Origin: Tiliqua scincoides
Taxonomy: Eukaryota; Chordata; Lepidosauria; Squamata; Scincidae
Length of the DNA: 64,000 nucleotides
Reading direction: 5' to 3'
Assembly: GCF_035046505.1 (NCBI RefSeq)
Contig: NC_089825.1
Span: forward strand, 4,413,063-4,477,062
Numbering within the stretch: the stretch's first letter is position 1; every line of letters begins with the position of its first letter. This document shows positions 50,929 through 61,672 of this stretch, one piece after another. The translations under genes were made by a program, and so were the position numbers. The notes under the pieces were generated by a model, which was not told the origin of the DNA, made no database searches, and saw nothing but the letters and a program-made list of their open reading frames with translations.

Positions 50929-51774
50929 CCTTCAGCGCAAGCTCAGCTGATCAAAACAACCAAATGGGGCTCTCCCTGGGAGGTGGAAAAGGAGGAGTGG
51001 GTGAAAGTGGGAGAAGGGGAGAAAGCTGTCTGGAGGTTGTTCCTGCTTCAGTGAAGCAACCACGGTCTGGTCTCCTCCTGCCATGGACGAACCTGGATCC
51101 CCCCAGGGTTTCACCAGAGAACCAGGGTCTTTCAGCGCTCCGCCATCCCCAGCCAGCATCCCATGTAACTTCAGCAGCGCTTGGCCCCACTGTGCCAAGC
51201 CACGGCAAGTTGCCAAGTGGCAGCCACCCTGTCCTCTTTTTTGTCTTAAAATAGCAGCCCATCTTCATTCAGACCTCTTCCCACTTCCTTCCTTATGAAG
51301 GGAAAAGCAGGGTAGCACCGTTTCCTCCTCCCTGCTTTGCAGTACGTCTGGACTGGTGGGCTGCTGCGGTACCCCTGAGAATGGGTGGGTACAGGGGTAG
51401 CCCTGACTGTGAAGAGTGAGCTGTGCCAGGGCTGCTAGCAGGCAGCTGCCACTTTTGTAGAGAGTCAGGGCATGAGTGGGAGGGTAGCTCCTTCATTCCT
51501 GGGTATGCCTGGCCAGCTGGGCCATGAGATAGGAGAGGTGGCTGGTAGAAAATCCATGCCCTGGTCACAATGCCCCAAGCCACCTCTGGTCAGCAGCAGG
51601 GAGCAGCCACTCCTCTTGCTCTTCACCAGCAGCTGGCTGGCTGGTGAGCCCCAGGAAGTCACCTTCTGAAACAGTTGTCATTTCCTCCAAGGCTTGGGTT
51701 GAAACCAGAGGGTGGTTGGAGGACAGAAGAGGAGGCTTCTGCAGCACTGCTGCACTGGTGCCCTGAGGGCAGCC

Positions 51775-52295
51775 TATTGGAGTTGATACAACTCGTCTGC
51801 TTCCAAGAAGTGGCAGGTTACTGTCCTAAAAAGGGTTAAGCCATAGCCCAGTGACCTACACTTTACCTGTCCCCTTTGGATGACCTATGTGGGGGCGTGG
51901 CCCACACACAATTAGCTATCCATTCTTCTCTGAGCACGCCTTCTCTTCCTCACTGACCAGACAAGATGGCACGCAGCAGGGCTCTGCTGGCGCCGCCATC
52001 TTGACCACATGGCACATGCAGGACGAGGCAGCTTCAGGGCCTTGTTATCTTTTAAGTTAGAGTAACCTCTGGTCTCAGTCAGATGCTGTAACCATACTTC
52101 TAATGAACTGTGAGTAAATGAATCTCCTTTGCAACTTCAACCAGCCAATGTTGTTTGTCTTTCTTGATTAGCAGTCAGCCAGGTGTGGGAGCTTCCCTGG
52201 GGTTGATTCCCAGCAAGAGGGGGGGGGGGTCTGCTGCTGAAGCTACTCTGCTTCCTCCCTAAAGAGGAAACCAGTTTTAAGAAATTCTTCCAACA
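51775..52295 (+). mobile_element. Solo LTR (endogenous retrovirus-type fossil), family A, second copy
   Basis: 521 bases, in opposite orientation to the copy at 40026-40474, with which it shares most of its length. Flanked by a near-match 5-bp duplication (CAGCC at 51770-51774, CTGCC at 52296-52300). No internal part. Older or more changed than the first copy. Confidence 0.7.
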
Positions 52296-53039
52296 CTGCC
52301 TACGTAGCAAGTGCCAGCAGGTCACTCAGATGTGACAGACTGCCAAGGCTTGTCAAGCCCACAGGTCAGCCTTCTTCCCTGCTCTTTCTTGTGGGATCTA
52401 ACAATGCTGCCAAGTGCAGCCACGAGCAGATCATTTCCGGCCTTTGGGTTGAAGGTGGAAGATCTGGGGCCCAGCTGGCATTTGTGTCTGTTCTCCCGTC
52501 GATAGGCAGAGGATGCTGGCAAGGGACAGATTGCTCTGAGTGCATGACTGGCTGCACCAGAAATGGTATCATCTACTGAACGTTGGCTTCTGGGACCACA
52601 GACTGTGCTTCCTGGGCTAAAGGCTGCTGGTAGGAGGCAGGATGCACCTCCCCAGATAAGAGACTTGAGAGACGGTTGTAGCCGGGGAGTGTTTGGAGGT
52701 GCCCAGTAATGTCCAGACAGCAGGAGGGACATTAGGTCATATTTTTCAGGTTTACATTGCAAACACATTTGTGTGTGGAATATGTGAACTAAACAGGAAG
52801 AGCTTGTGCTTCTAGTACTGCACATGACTGTCACACAAGCTCCTCTGGTGAGGACAACTTCCCTACTGGAGGATTCAATAGGCAGCACCAAAGAAAACAT
52901 GGCTCAGACACACTGAGGAAGATCCCAGGAACCAGCAACTGACTGCTGACCAGGCTCCAAAAATTGCCCGCAAGAGCAGAGTGGAAGCTTGTCACAAGTG
53001 ACACACAGATCCCAGCAGCACCTGCAGCAGTGTACTGGT

Positions 53040-54280
53040 TGAGAGGCCAACCTGTTCCCAAGCACCAGCTCAGGACTAAAGAAGAAGACTGTTCACGGCT
53101 GTGAGGTCCGCTTGATAGGTGTGACCAGAACCTGGTGGGAACCTCCTGACTGGAATGTAAGGATATTCCCTCTTTCAAAAAGAACACTGTGTGATAAAGG
53201 GGAGGGGGTACAACTTCATGTCAAAAATGTGTACCCCTGTACAGGGCAGTCCTGTGGAGAGTTTCTGTGTAAAGGTGAGTGGGAAAAGAGTCTGCGACAG
53301 ACTGCTGGGTCAGGGGGAGGACGCGGGCGGTGCTTTCCTAGAGCACCTTACAGATATTACAAGGAACCGATGCCAAGAGTAATGGGAGACCCTGCTATCT
53401 ATTGGGAGACTAACTCAGCCAAGCATGGGAGCTCCTGAGGTGCTTGGAGGATAACTTCCTCCTTCAGAAAGTGGAAGAAGGAATAAGGGGAGGGGCCACC
53501 CTGGACTTGATCCTAACCAACTGAGAGCTGGGATTGGACCCAGGACATGATGTCTGATTGCCCCCCCCTTCCTAAATTTGTTTTATACTGTATAATATGT
53601 TCTGTCATGGCCCAACCCACCTCTGGAAGCCTGGGCCTTGGGGATTTCCTCCCCCCCCCCCAGGCCTGCTAACCAATGGGGAAGATTTGGACAATAAAGG
53701 CAAAGCAGTAGGAACTTTGGGGGGGGGGCCATGAAGTGCTAAAGTGCACCATCTTATGAGAAGCTACGGGCAAGTCTAGTGAAACCTGCACTTTGGAGTT
53801 CAGGAAGGCTCAGAGAAAGATGAGGTGGATTCCATGGGTGGATAAGCCAGTGGGAAAAGGAGCCCTAGATGAATGGGAATGGCAGAAGCAGCAGCTCTGA
53901 AAGGCATAATCAAAAGCAATTCCAATGAGACACAGCCAGAGGAGACATCTCAAGAAGCCAGTGTGACGGCAGCAACAATTTTGTGTTGAGGTAAAGAAGG
54001 AAATGGGCAGCAGGAGAGACCACTGGAGACAAGTGCAGTCGAGCGGCCCAGGCCTTTGGGAGAGGGCTGGGAATGCAAACGCTCAGTCTTTGCAGTGGCT
54101 GACCAGGGATGCCTGGAGCAATATAAGGGCCTTCTGGGTATGCTCAAAGGAAGAGGGATGCGGTGGTGGCTTAGCAAGGACAGTGAGCTGTGGTCTGGGG
54201 CCAAAGAGCAGGCAGAAGTGCTCCATGCCTGCTTTGCGCTCCTCTTCCCCCCAAAAGGGGGGTGGTGCAGATGTTTATAC
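53040..54280 (+). repeat. CR1 LINE, classical subfamily, endonuclease to RT start
   Basis: Frame traces follow the CR1 ORF2 order: GVTRTWWEPPDWNVRI, then GDPAIYWETNSAKHGSS and GGATLDLILTN-like text, and later EKAEVL-like residues (KEQAEVLHACFALLFPPK). Heavily interrupted, and a foreign stretch around 53600-53720 may be a further insertion. Lies just upstream (in gene sense, downstream) of the ASB10 alternative exon. Confidence 0.6.
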
Positions 54281-54422
54281 AAGTAGCTCGTTGGGCACAG
54301 TGTGAACAGGAACAGGACAGGTCCTCAGAGGAGCATTAACAAGAGAGCAGCTTGAAAGTGGGCATGGAATGCAGGTCGTCTGGACTGGAGGAACAGCATC
54401 CAGGAGTTCTGAAAGGACTCAC

Positions 54423-54789
54423 CCCATTTGTGGCTGGTCCAGCGCAGGTCGTGGCTCTTGGCCTGAATGACCAGATTGACCTCAGCGTGCTCCGGGAACT
54501 GCTCTTGCACCTTGGCCAGGTCCCCTGTGTACAGGGCGTTCTGCACCAACAGGTCTTTGCACTCCAGCGGCTCCCGGTGGGCCCCCTTGCGCTGCAAGGT
54601 CACTGGGACTTGGCAGGAGCCTGGCGTCTTGGCAGGCGTCCATCTCCGTGGCCGGCCCTCCTCCAGCTCTGAAGGATGTTGCGCGGCTCCTTCGAAGGAA
54701 GAGGTTCTGAGTGAGGCTGCTTCTGACGCTGCTGTGCAGGGTCTGCCTTTGATGCACGCCTGCCCACGCACCCCCCCCCCATGTCTGAG
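54423..54789 (-). CDS. ASB10: ASB10 alternative first exon (long form), start unresolved
   Basis: The minus-strand open frame ends at a good GTGAGT donor (54422) after WTSHKWG. Its phase (one base) is the same as that of the other first exon, so it would join 48855 to give HKWGLWSLTYQQELTTPL. The segment LECKDLLVQNALYTGDLAKV, then QEQFPEHAEVNLVIQAKSHD, looks like the N-terminal helix pair of ASB10/ASB18-type proteins. No in-frame ATG lies between the upstream stop (54792-54790) and the conserved part. An ATG at 54782 is out of frame, separated by a run of ten G. Either an upstream coding exon exists, or the run length is wrong, or translation starts elsewhere. The upper coordinate is therefore only the limit of the open frame. 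Confidence 0.6.
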
Positions 54790-54984
54790 TCAGCCTTTAT
54801 AAATAGCACCTGTGGCAGCAACCAGCTGTCTTTGGCTGGTTTGTTTACCAGCAACTCTCAGAATGTATTTCTGCACTGAAGCCAAGAGGCGCATTTTGTG
54901 CCAGGCTCAGCCTGGAACCTCGGACATAAGAACACAATCGGCCCTGTGCAGAGAGGCTCCCCAGGCTTGCCCGGTGCACAAATT

Positions 54985-55082
54985 GAGTGACAGTGTCTGG
55001 TGGTCCTGTGTGCTCCCAGAAATATCTTGTGAATCACTGTGAGCTACAGGAAGCTGACCCAGCAGGGCTCTTCTTGTGTTCC
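54985..55082 (+). repeat. CR1 3'-end remnant
   Basis: TGGTCCTGTGTGCTCCCAG to GCAGGGCTCTTCTTGTG; weak but in the right order for the CR1 tail. Confidence 0.55.
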
Positions 55083-55224
55083 CCATCAGTGCAGGGAATG
55101 GTGAACTTTGACCGACTAAAGGTACAACCCTAAATATCACTTGGGCTGGCACAAGTCCCTTGCACCACTTTCCGGGAAGTGGACATGCGCCAGCCACCCG
55201 CGCTGGGGCCTGGAGGAAGGGTGA

Positions 55225-55590
55225 GTATCAGGTCAACTTTCCAAATATTTTGATACTTTAACAAATCCCTCTCTCAGAAGGGCTTTTATGCTCACGCGTT
55301 TCAATATTTATCCTTGTACCATCATGGTAGATTTTTGTCCATTCCTCGGAATTGCAGATTATGCTCTTTTTGTCATCTCGAGCCGGACACTCTAGAGCAT
55401 ATTCTAATCCACTGTCCAGCACATTGTCTACTCAGGAAGCTGTATTTGGGCCCTTTTCTAAGCTACCCTTTTGACCCATTTACTGATCCTATTTTTGTCT
55501 TACTTAGTGATAATCAGGCAAATATTACTTTAGCAGTTGCCAGTTTTTTATCCCATATTATTATTGAAATATATAAAATTATTGCATAGG
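55225..55590 (+). repeat. LINE ORF2 C-terminal fragment with zinc knuckle
   Basis: An open frame to 55589 encodes CRLCSFCHLEPDTLEHILIH followed by CPAHCL, a C-x2-C-x8-H-x4-C knuckle typical of the end of LINE reverse transcriptases. It does not match the CR1 or L1 copies here. The clade is not determined. Confidence 0.55.
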
Positions 55591-55940
55591 ATAGATAGAG
55601 GGATGCCCTTTTCCCTTTCACACAATACCAGAACCAGGGACTTCCACTCAAAGTGAGTGTCAGGAGATGTAGAACAGACAAAAGAAAATATTTCTTTACC
55701 CAGCATGTAATTAATTTGTGGAACTCAGTGCCACAGGATGTGGCTTAGAGGCCTTGAAAAGGGGATTTCTGGAGGAAACAGGTTGCACTCCAAAATGGGT
55801 GAGTGCTGTTTTCTGGTTCTAGAAGGAGGCTGCAAAGGGCACAGGGATCATATTTGCTTGAGTGCTCCCAGGGGCACCTGGGGGCCACTGTGAGATACAG
55901 TAAGCCAGACTAGATGAGATGGCCCTTCTCACTGGCAAAA
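55591..55940 (+). repeat. CR1 LINE 3' fragment, older
   Basis: CR1 ORF2 end and 3'UTR (ACAATACCAGAACCAGGGAC, AAAGAAAATATTTCTTTACC, GTGAGATACAGTAAGCC). Diverged, 5'-truncated. Confidence 0.8.
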
Positions 55941-55944
55941 AGGC

Positions 55945-56375
55945 ACCTTGTAAATAATAATAATAACTAGGTATTTATTTCTGTTCATCGGATTACTCCT
56001 CTGACTTTATACAAGGCGGTTTACGTAGGCAGGCATTTCTAAATCCCTCAAGGGGATTTTTACAATCCTAAAGGTTATCTCTTTCAGCAACCAACAACAT
56101 TTCAGATGGATCCTCCTGGTTTGGTCTCACTTCTGACCTCCAGTTCTCCCATGCAGGCTGACAGCAGCTCCATCTCTCACATGGAGGGCAGCCAAGACAC
56201 TTCTTGCTCACACCAAGAACAGGTGGAATCACTCAGCTGGGCTTGTCAGCTGCTTCAAGGTCTCGCCATTCTCAGCTGCCGGTGTCCTCGAACTGACAAC
56301 CTTTTGATGTTATCTTCCAGCTACATCTTCCAGGGGAGGCTCTACCCTCTAGACCAGACTTCCTGCACATTGTAA
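55945..56375 (-). repeat. tRNA-derived SINE, nearly full length
   Basis: On the minus strand it starts with GTCTAGAGGGTAGAGCCTCC and has a B-box-like GGTTGTCAGTTCGAGGAC, the RNA polymerase III promoter of a tRNA-like head. The body includes GGCTGCCCTCCATGTGAGAG and TGTAAAAATCCCC, then ACGTAAACCGCC and an (ATT)n tail at 55955. About 430 bases. The truncated relative is at 40755. Confidence 0.75.
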
Positions 56376-56404
56376 AGTGGTGTTCTTTTATACAAGTGTG
56401 CAAC

Positions 56405-56900
56405 ACAACAATGTGTTGGCATCCTTCAGTCTCTGAAGACTATGGTGTCACGCTCTGAATGGTGGTTCTGGAACAGAGTGTCCTCTCCAGTGCATGAAGC
56501 CTGGGTAAAGTAGGTATGGAGGATAGGCTGTTACCCATGCAGCAAATCCTCCCTCTCCACGTCGCTGAAATGGTCCAATGGAAAGGCAGAAGCCAATATG
56601 GTTGGTTCCAGCGGCGTTGCAGGAGTTGCCAGAACATGACTGTGTTCAGCCATGAACTGCATCAGGGACTCCGGCTCTGGATTTTGCCTTGAGGTTGACT
56701 CCTGAAGCCTTTTCCATAACTGGATGTAGCCACAAGGCAGTGGAGGTTTGGGATCAGAGTTTTCCTTCTCTCAGATGAGCTGCCTTCCCAGGCTGACGAG
56801 TCCCATCTACCCGGTGGCTGTTTAGTCGCCTCTTATGACAAGTACAGCCAAACTGAGGGCCTATTCTTATCCCCAGCCCCAAGGGGATAACATTCTGTTT
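56405..56900. repeat. Unclassified interspersed repeat
   Basis: Begins with GTTGGCATCCTTCAGTCTCT and contains GTTCCAGCGGCGTTGCAGG and TTTAGTCGCCTCTTATGACA, wording I know from repeats in reptile genomes, but without a family name that I can defend. No ORF of note. Confidence 0.4.
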
Positions 56901-57410
56901 AAGGACCTACTGCAATGGCAGTCCAATTGCCTACTGCACTTTATCTCAAATTGTGGGTTTGGATCCACTAGGTGTGTTTGAGCCAATTTCAGGTGGGTCC
57001 CCATTCATTTCAATATTTTATTTTTTAATATGTTAGACTTGATGCTACCATGGTATGTCATTGCATTGTGGAAATGTTACAGATCTGTACTTTTAATATG
57101 CTACTCTGTATACACTTTGACAATGATAGTACATGGGGCTTACTCCTGGGTGTGGGTAGGATTGCAGCCTAGGATTGTTAAAAATGTTCCTGCTTGATTA
57201 TGTCACTTCTAGTCATGACATCACTTCTGGTGGTTCCTGAGAGATTCTCATTCTTAAAAGTGGGTCCTGGTGCTAAAAGTTTGGGAATCACTGGCCTACC
57301 ATATTATGTGTTAGTTAACAAGAGACATCACGACCCACCAGTTTGGGAACCACTGGATTAGCCTGTAATAGAATCAGCTGAATGTCCACATAATGACTGA
57401 AATGCTTAAT

Positions 57411-60224
57411 TAGTAAAGACTTGAGAGAAGAATTTTTTTCAGGAAATGAGAGGAAGAAAAAAAATGGTGTAGTATTGTACATTAAGGTCCATTTGAAACC
57501 CAAATTTTTACAGATGAAAAAGGTAGGTGGATAACACTACAAGTTATTTTATCGGGAATTAAAACTTTAGTAGTGGGACTTTATACTCCACATGAGAGGA
57601 AGGCTGAATTTTCTAAAGAATTGTTGGACAAAATATTAAATTACTCATACAGTTCTTATTGTTTAATGGGGAATTGGAATGATGTTATATCTCCATTGAA
57701 AGATAAAGTATCTGATAAAGAGATAAAAATTACTCAAGGAAAATTACCCAAGACATTCTTTGAGTTGGTTAAATTTTTAGCTCTGTTGGACATTTGGAGA
57801 CAGATAAATGGAACTGCAAAGGATTTCACTCATTTTTCTGAAAGACATAAATCTCTCTCATGAACTGATATGTTCTGGTTATCTAAGAACTTGCTCCTCA
57901 ATGACTTTGTAGGGATGTCTGGTGGACTGGGGGAGAAGGCAGCTTCTGCTTGGGGATGGTCCCTGTTTGGGGCCCTGCAGGAGGCCTCAGGTTGGCCCAG
58001 GGGGAGGGGGTTAAGTCACCTTCTTCCTCCTCCCTGGCATAGCCCTTTAGACTAAGTCCTAGGCAGGAGCTGTTGGAGACACAGCCTTCTGCCTCTCCAG
58101 TCCTCACTTTCTGCCCTCATCATGGGCCTCCTGTCAGTTATATAGGCTGCGTCCTCCTCCAGCCCAGCCACTTCCTTACTGGGGAAGGCATAAAAGGGAC
58201 CCTGCCCAAGACGTCTCTTCCTGTTACCTCCCTTGTCTCTCCCTCCTCCCTGATCTCTTACTGGGTCAGGTCCTTCAAGTCTCCCACCTCCTCCCCAACA
58301 CCAGGTGCTCCAGTCAGGTAGGGGTGCCCTGTTAGCAGGTCTCTTCCCAGGAGCTCGGGATGTGGGAGGTTGTCGGGCAGGCTTGCCTGCGCCGGGCGGC
58401 TCTCCCTCTTGCCTGGCCAAGCTGCCTTACCCTTGTGTCTCCTTGGCCCCCTCGCAAGGTAGGTCTGGTCTGGTGGGGAGGAGGGCACCCTGACAGACTT
58501 AAAAGCAGAAATATTACCAAAATCTTTCTCAGATCATAATCCAATAACACTGGTAATAGAGAAGAAAATTAAGCATTATAGATGGAGGTTAAATGAAATA
58601 TTATTGCAAAAAGAAGAAATAGTAAGAGGCCAAAAAGAAGTTGAAAGAATTTTTTCTTTGAACGGTTCAGGCTTGCAAACAGTTTGGGATGCTGGTAAAG
58701 CCTTTATATGAGGATTTTTTACACAGAACATGCTGACTGGACAAAACAAAGGCGAGAGAAATTTCAAAAGCTTAATGAGGAAATTAAGAAAAAGGGGCAA
58801 GAGTTGGTAGCATCACCGAGAGATTCCAACATAGTGCAACAGCTCAAAATTTTACAGAAACAATTATCAATGATGACTATAAGACAGATGGAGAAACAAC
58901 TAACCTTTGCTAAACAAAGATATTTTGAGCATGCAAATAAACCAGGTAGATAGTTAGCCTACAAACTTTGAAAAGCAAAGGAGAAGAGACTAATTTTAAG
59001 TCTACAAGAAGATGGAGAAACATGCACAGAGCAAAGGGACCTACAAAAAGTTGTCAGAAACATTTATGCGAATTTGTATAAAAGTTGAAGGGTAGAGCTG
59101 GTAAAACAAGAGGAATATATTTTGGATCTCTCTACAAGAAGCTTTTTTTGGTTGTACATGTTCTACAGAAACATGGTTATCATATAGAAATTTAATAATT
59201 TTTACACAAACTGAATATAGGATGAAGACAAGAGAGGAGCTTTTAGGGAAGGATTCGTCAGTGCTTTCAGTATATACAGCTTTTGGAGATATTCAAAACG
59301 GATAAGTAAATGTATGGTTTTGAAGATTGTATGTCTCTATTGGAGAGTCAATTAAGTCTGGTAGAAGAACAAGCCATTACTAAAATGTATAAGTTATTGT
59401 TAAAATATGAGATAGAAGAGGGACAGCTTAAGGAGTATATCCATGGAGCAATGAGAGAGCTTGTGGATTAAAAGATTGAAATTTCCTTTGAATGTAAACC
59501 TTAAAGAGAACTTTTATAAGATGATGTATAGGTGGTATTTGACTCCAGGTAGATTGGCGAAAATGTACTGAACAGATGTTGGAAGTGTAAAAGACAAGAA
59601 GGAACATTCTATCACATGTGCTGGACCTGTACAAAAGCGAAAAAATATTGGACTTTGATATATCAGCAAATGCAGTTGATATTAAAGCTAAATTTACAAA
59701 TGAAGCCAGAAGCTTTTTTTTTTGGGAATACTGGATGATTAAATTCAGAAATACTATGAAATTATGTTTTTACGAGTATATATGACAACTGCTGCAAGAA
59801 TATTGTACGCCAAACACTGGAAAGTTCCAGAGATACCTGCATTGGAAGAGTGGTGGCTAAAGGTATTGGATTGGTATTGGATAAACATACAATTCTTCTT
59901 AAAGATAAGCCAGTAAAAACAATTAGAAACAATTAATGGACTTCCTGCGCATTGAGGGGAAAATGGGCCAAATAACCTATGGATTTGATGAGTAGATGGG
60001 GGATTTAATTTTTATGTTTTTCTCATTTTTCTTTTTGTGTTCAAAATGAACTTTTTAATAAGTAGTAGAATGTTTAAGATTTGATAACTAATTTTTGAAT
60101 GATTTTGTAGTAGAACAAAGAAATGTCATTCGAGATCTCTGCATTTGCCACACAACTTACAATATCTTTACTTTTTAATTTTTTATTTGCTTTTAATAAA
60201 AGAAAAAAGAAAGAAAAAAAGAAA
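57411..60224 (+). repeat. L1 LINE, 5'-truncated, with 12-bp target-site duplication
   Basis: Flanked by a perfect duplication GAAATGCTTAAT (57399-57410 and 60225-60236). Contents in order: endonuclease with GLYTPHERKAEFSKELLDKI, MGNWNDVISP and, after an inserted LTR, EILPKSFSDHNPI; the helical linker before the RT (KLNEEIKKKGQELVASPRDS); the RT is largely missing; and the C-terminal part (WYLTPGRLAKMY, KCKRQEGTFYHMCWTC-like). The frame is broken many times. The A-rich tail is at about 60190-60224. Most likely one insertion with later internal loss. Confidence 0.85.
57908..58495 (+). mobile_element. Solo LTR (fossil) inserted into the L1
   Basis: 588 bases with TG...CA ends, flanked by a perfect 5-bp duplication GACTT (57903-57907 and 58496-58500), sitting in the endonuclease part of the L1 copy. 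GC-rich, with a TATA-like CATAAAAGG in the middle (about 58187-58196). Not similar to family A. No internal part. Younger than the L1. Strand is uncertain and taken from the TATA-like box. Confidence 0.75.
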
Positions 60225-60255
60225 GAAATGCTTAATGACAGGGATAGGAGATGAT

Positions 60256-60434
60256 GGGCCCAATCCTATCCCATTTTCCAGTGCTGGTATAGCCATGCCA
60301 AGGGAGTGTGCATTGCATCCTGTGGTGGGGAGGCAGTCACAGAGGCCTCCTCAAGGTATGGGAACATTTGTTCCCTTACCTCAGAGCTGCATTGCAGCTA
60401 CACCGGTGCTAGAAAGCTGGATAGGGTTGGGCCC
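60256..60434. mobile_element. Fold-back MITE, 179 bp
   Basis: Left end GGGCCCAATCCTATCC and right end GGATAGGGTTGGGCCC are inverted repeats, and homology of the arms continues inward (CCAGTGCTGG against CCGGTGCTAG). It lies 20 bases after the L1 duplication. No coding part. Confidence 0.65.
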
Positions 60435-60539
60435 AATGGCATCCCCATCGTTAAGTGATGCACACCTGTATTGAGCAGGAAAGAGCAATTGTCTCTTTTC
60501 ACCAGTTTGGCATCTTTTCCAGTAGCCTGCTGCTGGTGT

Positions 60540-60700
60540 CTCTTCTGTATTTTTTAAGATTGTGAACCCCTTGGGGATATGGAACCATTTATTTATTTTA
60601 CTATGTAAACCACTCTGTGAACTAGTTCTCTTGTCGAGAAGTTGTTAAGAATATTATTATTATTATTGTTATTAGTAGTAGTATTAGTAGTAATAATGGA
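60540..60700 (+). repeat. SINE/LINE-type tail with triplet repeats
   Basis: TTGTGAACCCCTTGGGGATA, TATGTAAACCACTCTGTGAA and then (ATT)n/(AGT)n. Same general tail type as at 13841-13890 and 40890-40960. Confidence 0.5.
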
Positions 60701-61564
60701 CAGACCCTTGATACAGCCAGGCTCTTCTTATGTCCTTATAAGGGTCTTTCTCAGCCCTGCTGACAGATGACACTAGGGACTGAAGACTGAATCTGCTGGG
60801 ACCTTCTGCATGAAAAGAGAGGGTCCCTCCCTGATCAATGGTCAATGTTCCACCCCCAAGGTGCATGACCATGTTGCCGTGCAGCTCTCAACCGAAGTTG
60901 GTTGACCCAGAAGTCACCAATGACATGATGACAACATTGCTGATTGCTGGGAAGAGACTCCCTTGCTGCTCTGCGTCATGGAAAGGCTCCACCCAGTGGT
61001 GTTGCATCTTAGAGTGAACCCTGCCAACGTCCCATCTGGGTTCTCCTCTGGGAAGTCCCAGAACCAGGTGTACTGCACTGACCAAGCCTGGCCTGACTGG
61101 GTAGGGCAGCTTCCCCCCCCCCGACACCTCCCATAAATTATCACATTGGCAGTAAGTGGTTCTGAGGGAGTTGTGCCCTGTTGGCCCACCATGACCTTCC
61201 AAGTCACCCCTTGGATCCAACCCCCTCTCCCCAGATCAGCCTGAAGTCCTGGGTAGCTTGAGGCAGAAGGAGGGTGAGAAAGCAAGTTGCTCAGTTCAGA
61301 CCTGCTGCAGGGGACCTTGGGTTGAGAGGAAGCCATTGCCAGGGAAGCGTTTGCCACTTCTGTCTGGCTGCTGCAATGTGCTGGTCAGCCGTGTGGGCTG
61401 ATCCAGCATCTGGTCACCTCTTACATCCTTATTACATCTAGACTTGTCTCTCAGGAACACTCTGCCCAGCACTTTTCCACACACACACCCTACATCAGTC
61501 TTCACAAACAAATCCATTTATACTGCAGCGAGGCAGGTGTGAGTCCATTCTACCCATCCCCCAG
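60701..61564. other. Region downstream of the 61.6 kb exon, no feature recognised
   Basis: Open minus-strand frame at 60914-61357 (147 codons) with no recognisable domain. Probably chance or an unknown repeat. It includes the likely 3' end of the IQCA1L-like transcript. Confidence 0.4.
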
Positions 61565-61672
61565 CTATTTCTTCTTCTTCTTCTTGTCTTTCCCCTTTGT
61601 CTCAGCTGCCTTGAGCCTCTCTTCCTCTGCCTTCAGTTTCCTTTTGCCCAGGGGAGTCTTGGTGTACCAGTC
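61565..61672 (-). CDS. IQCA1L: Probable last exon of IQCA1L (IQ motif and AAA domain protein)
   Basis: A minus-strand exon of 36 codons including the stop. The acceptor TTTTTTAG is at 61680-61673 and the stop TAG at 61567-61565. It encodes DWYTKTPLGKRKLKAEEERL, a charged helix, and ends with six lysines. A variant poly(A) signal TATAAA lies about 45 bases downstream. IQCA1-type proteins are cilia-associated AAA ATPases with lysine-rich tails; in mammals as I recall, IQCA1L follows ASB10 in the same orientation, which matches this place and strand. Identification rests on synteny and tail character, not on a recognised domain. The rest of the gene should lie beyond 64 kb or in exons I could not see. 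Confidence 0.45.
   Translation of the reverse strand, partial: DWYTKTPLGKRKLKAEEERLKAAETKGKDKKKKKK

Noticed and set aside
54482-54757. ATG-started 91-codon frame at the ASB10 alternative exon
   Set aside because: It is in another frame than the ASB10-like residues and has no donor in phase; kept only as a hint to the start problem.
57573-57863. Open frame as host endonuclease gene
   Set aside because: It is the endonuclease part of the L1 copy with a target-site duplication around it.
60914-61357. 147-codon minus-strand frame
   Set aside because: No domain recognised, no splice sites matching neighbours; likely chance or unknown repeat.
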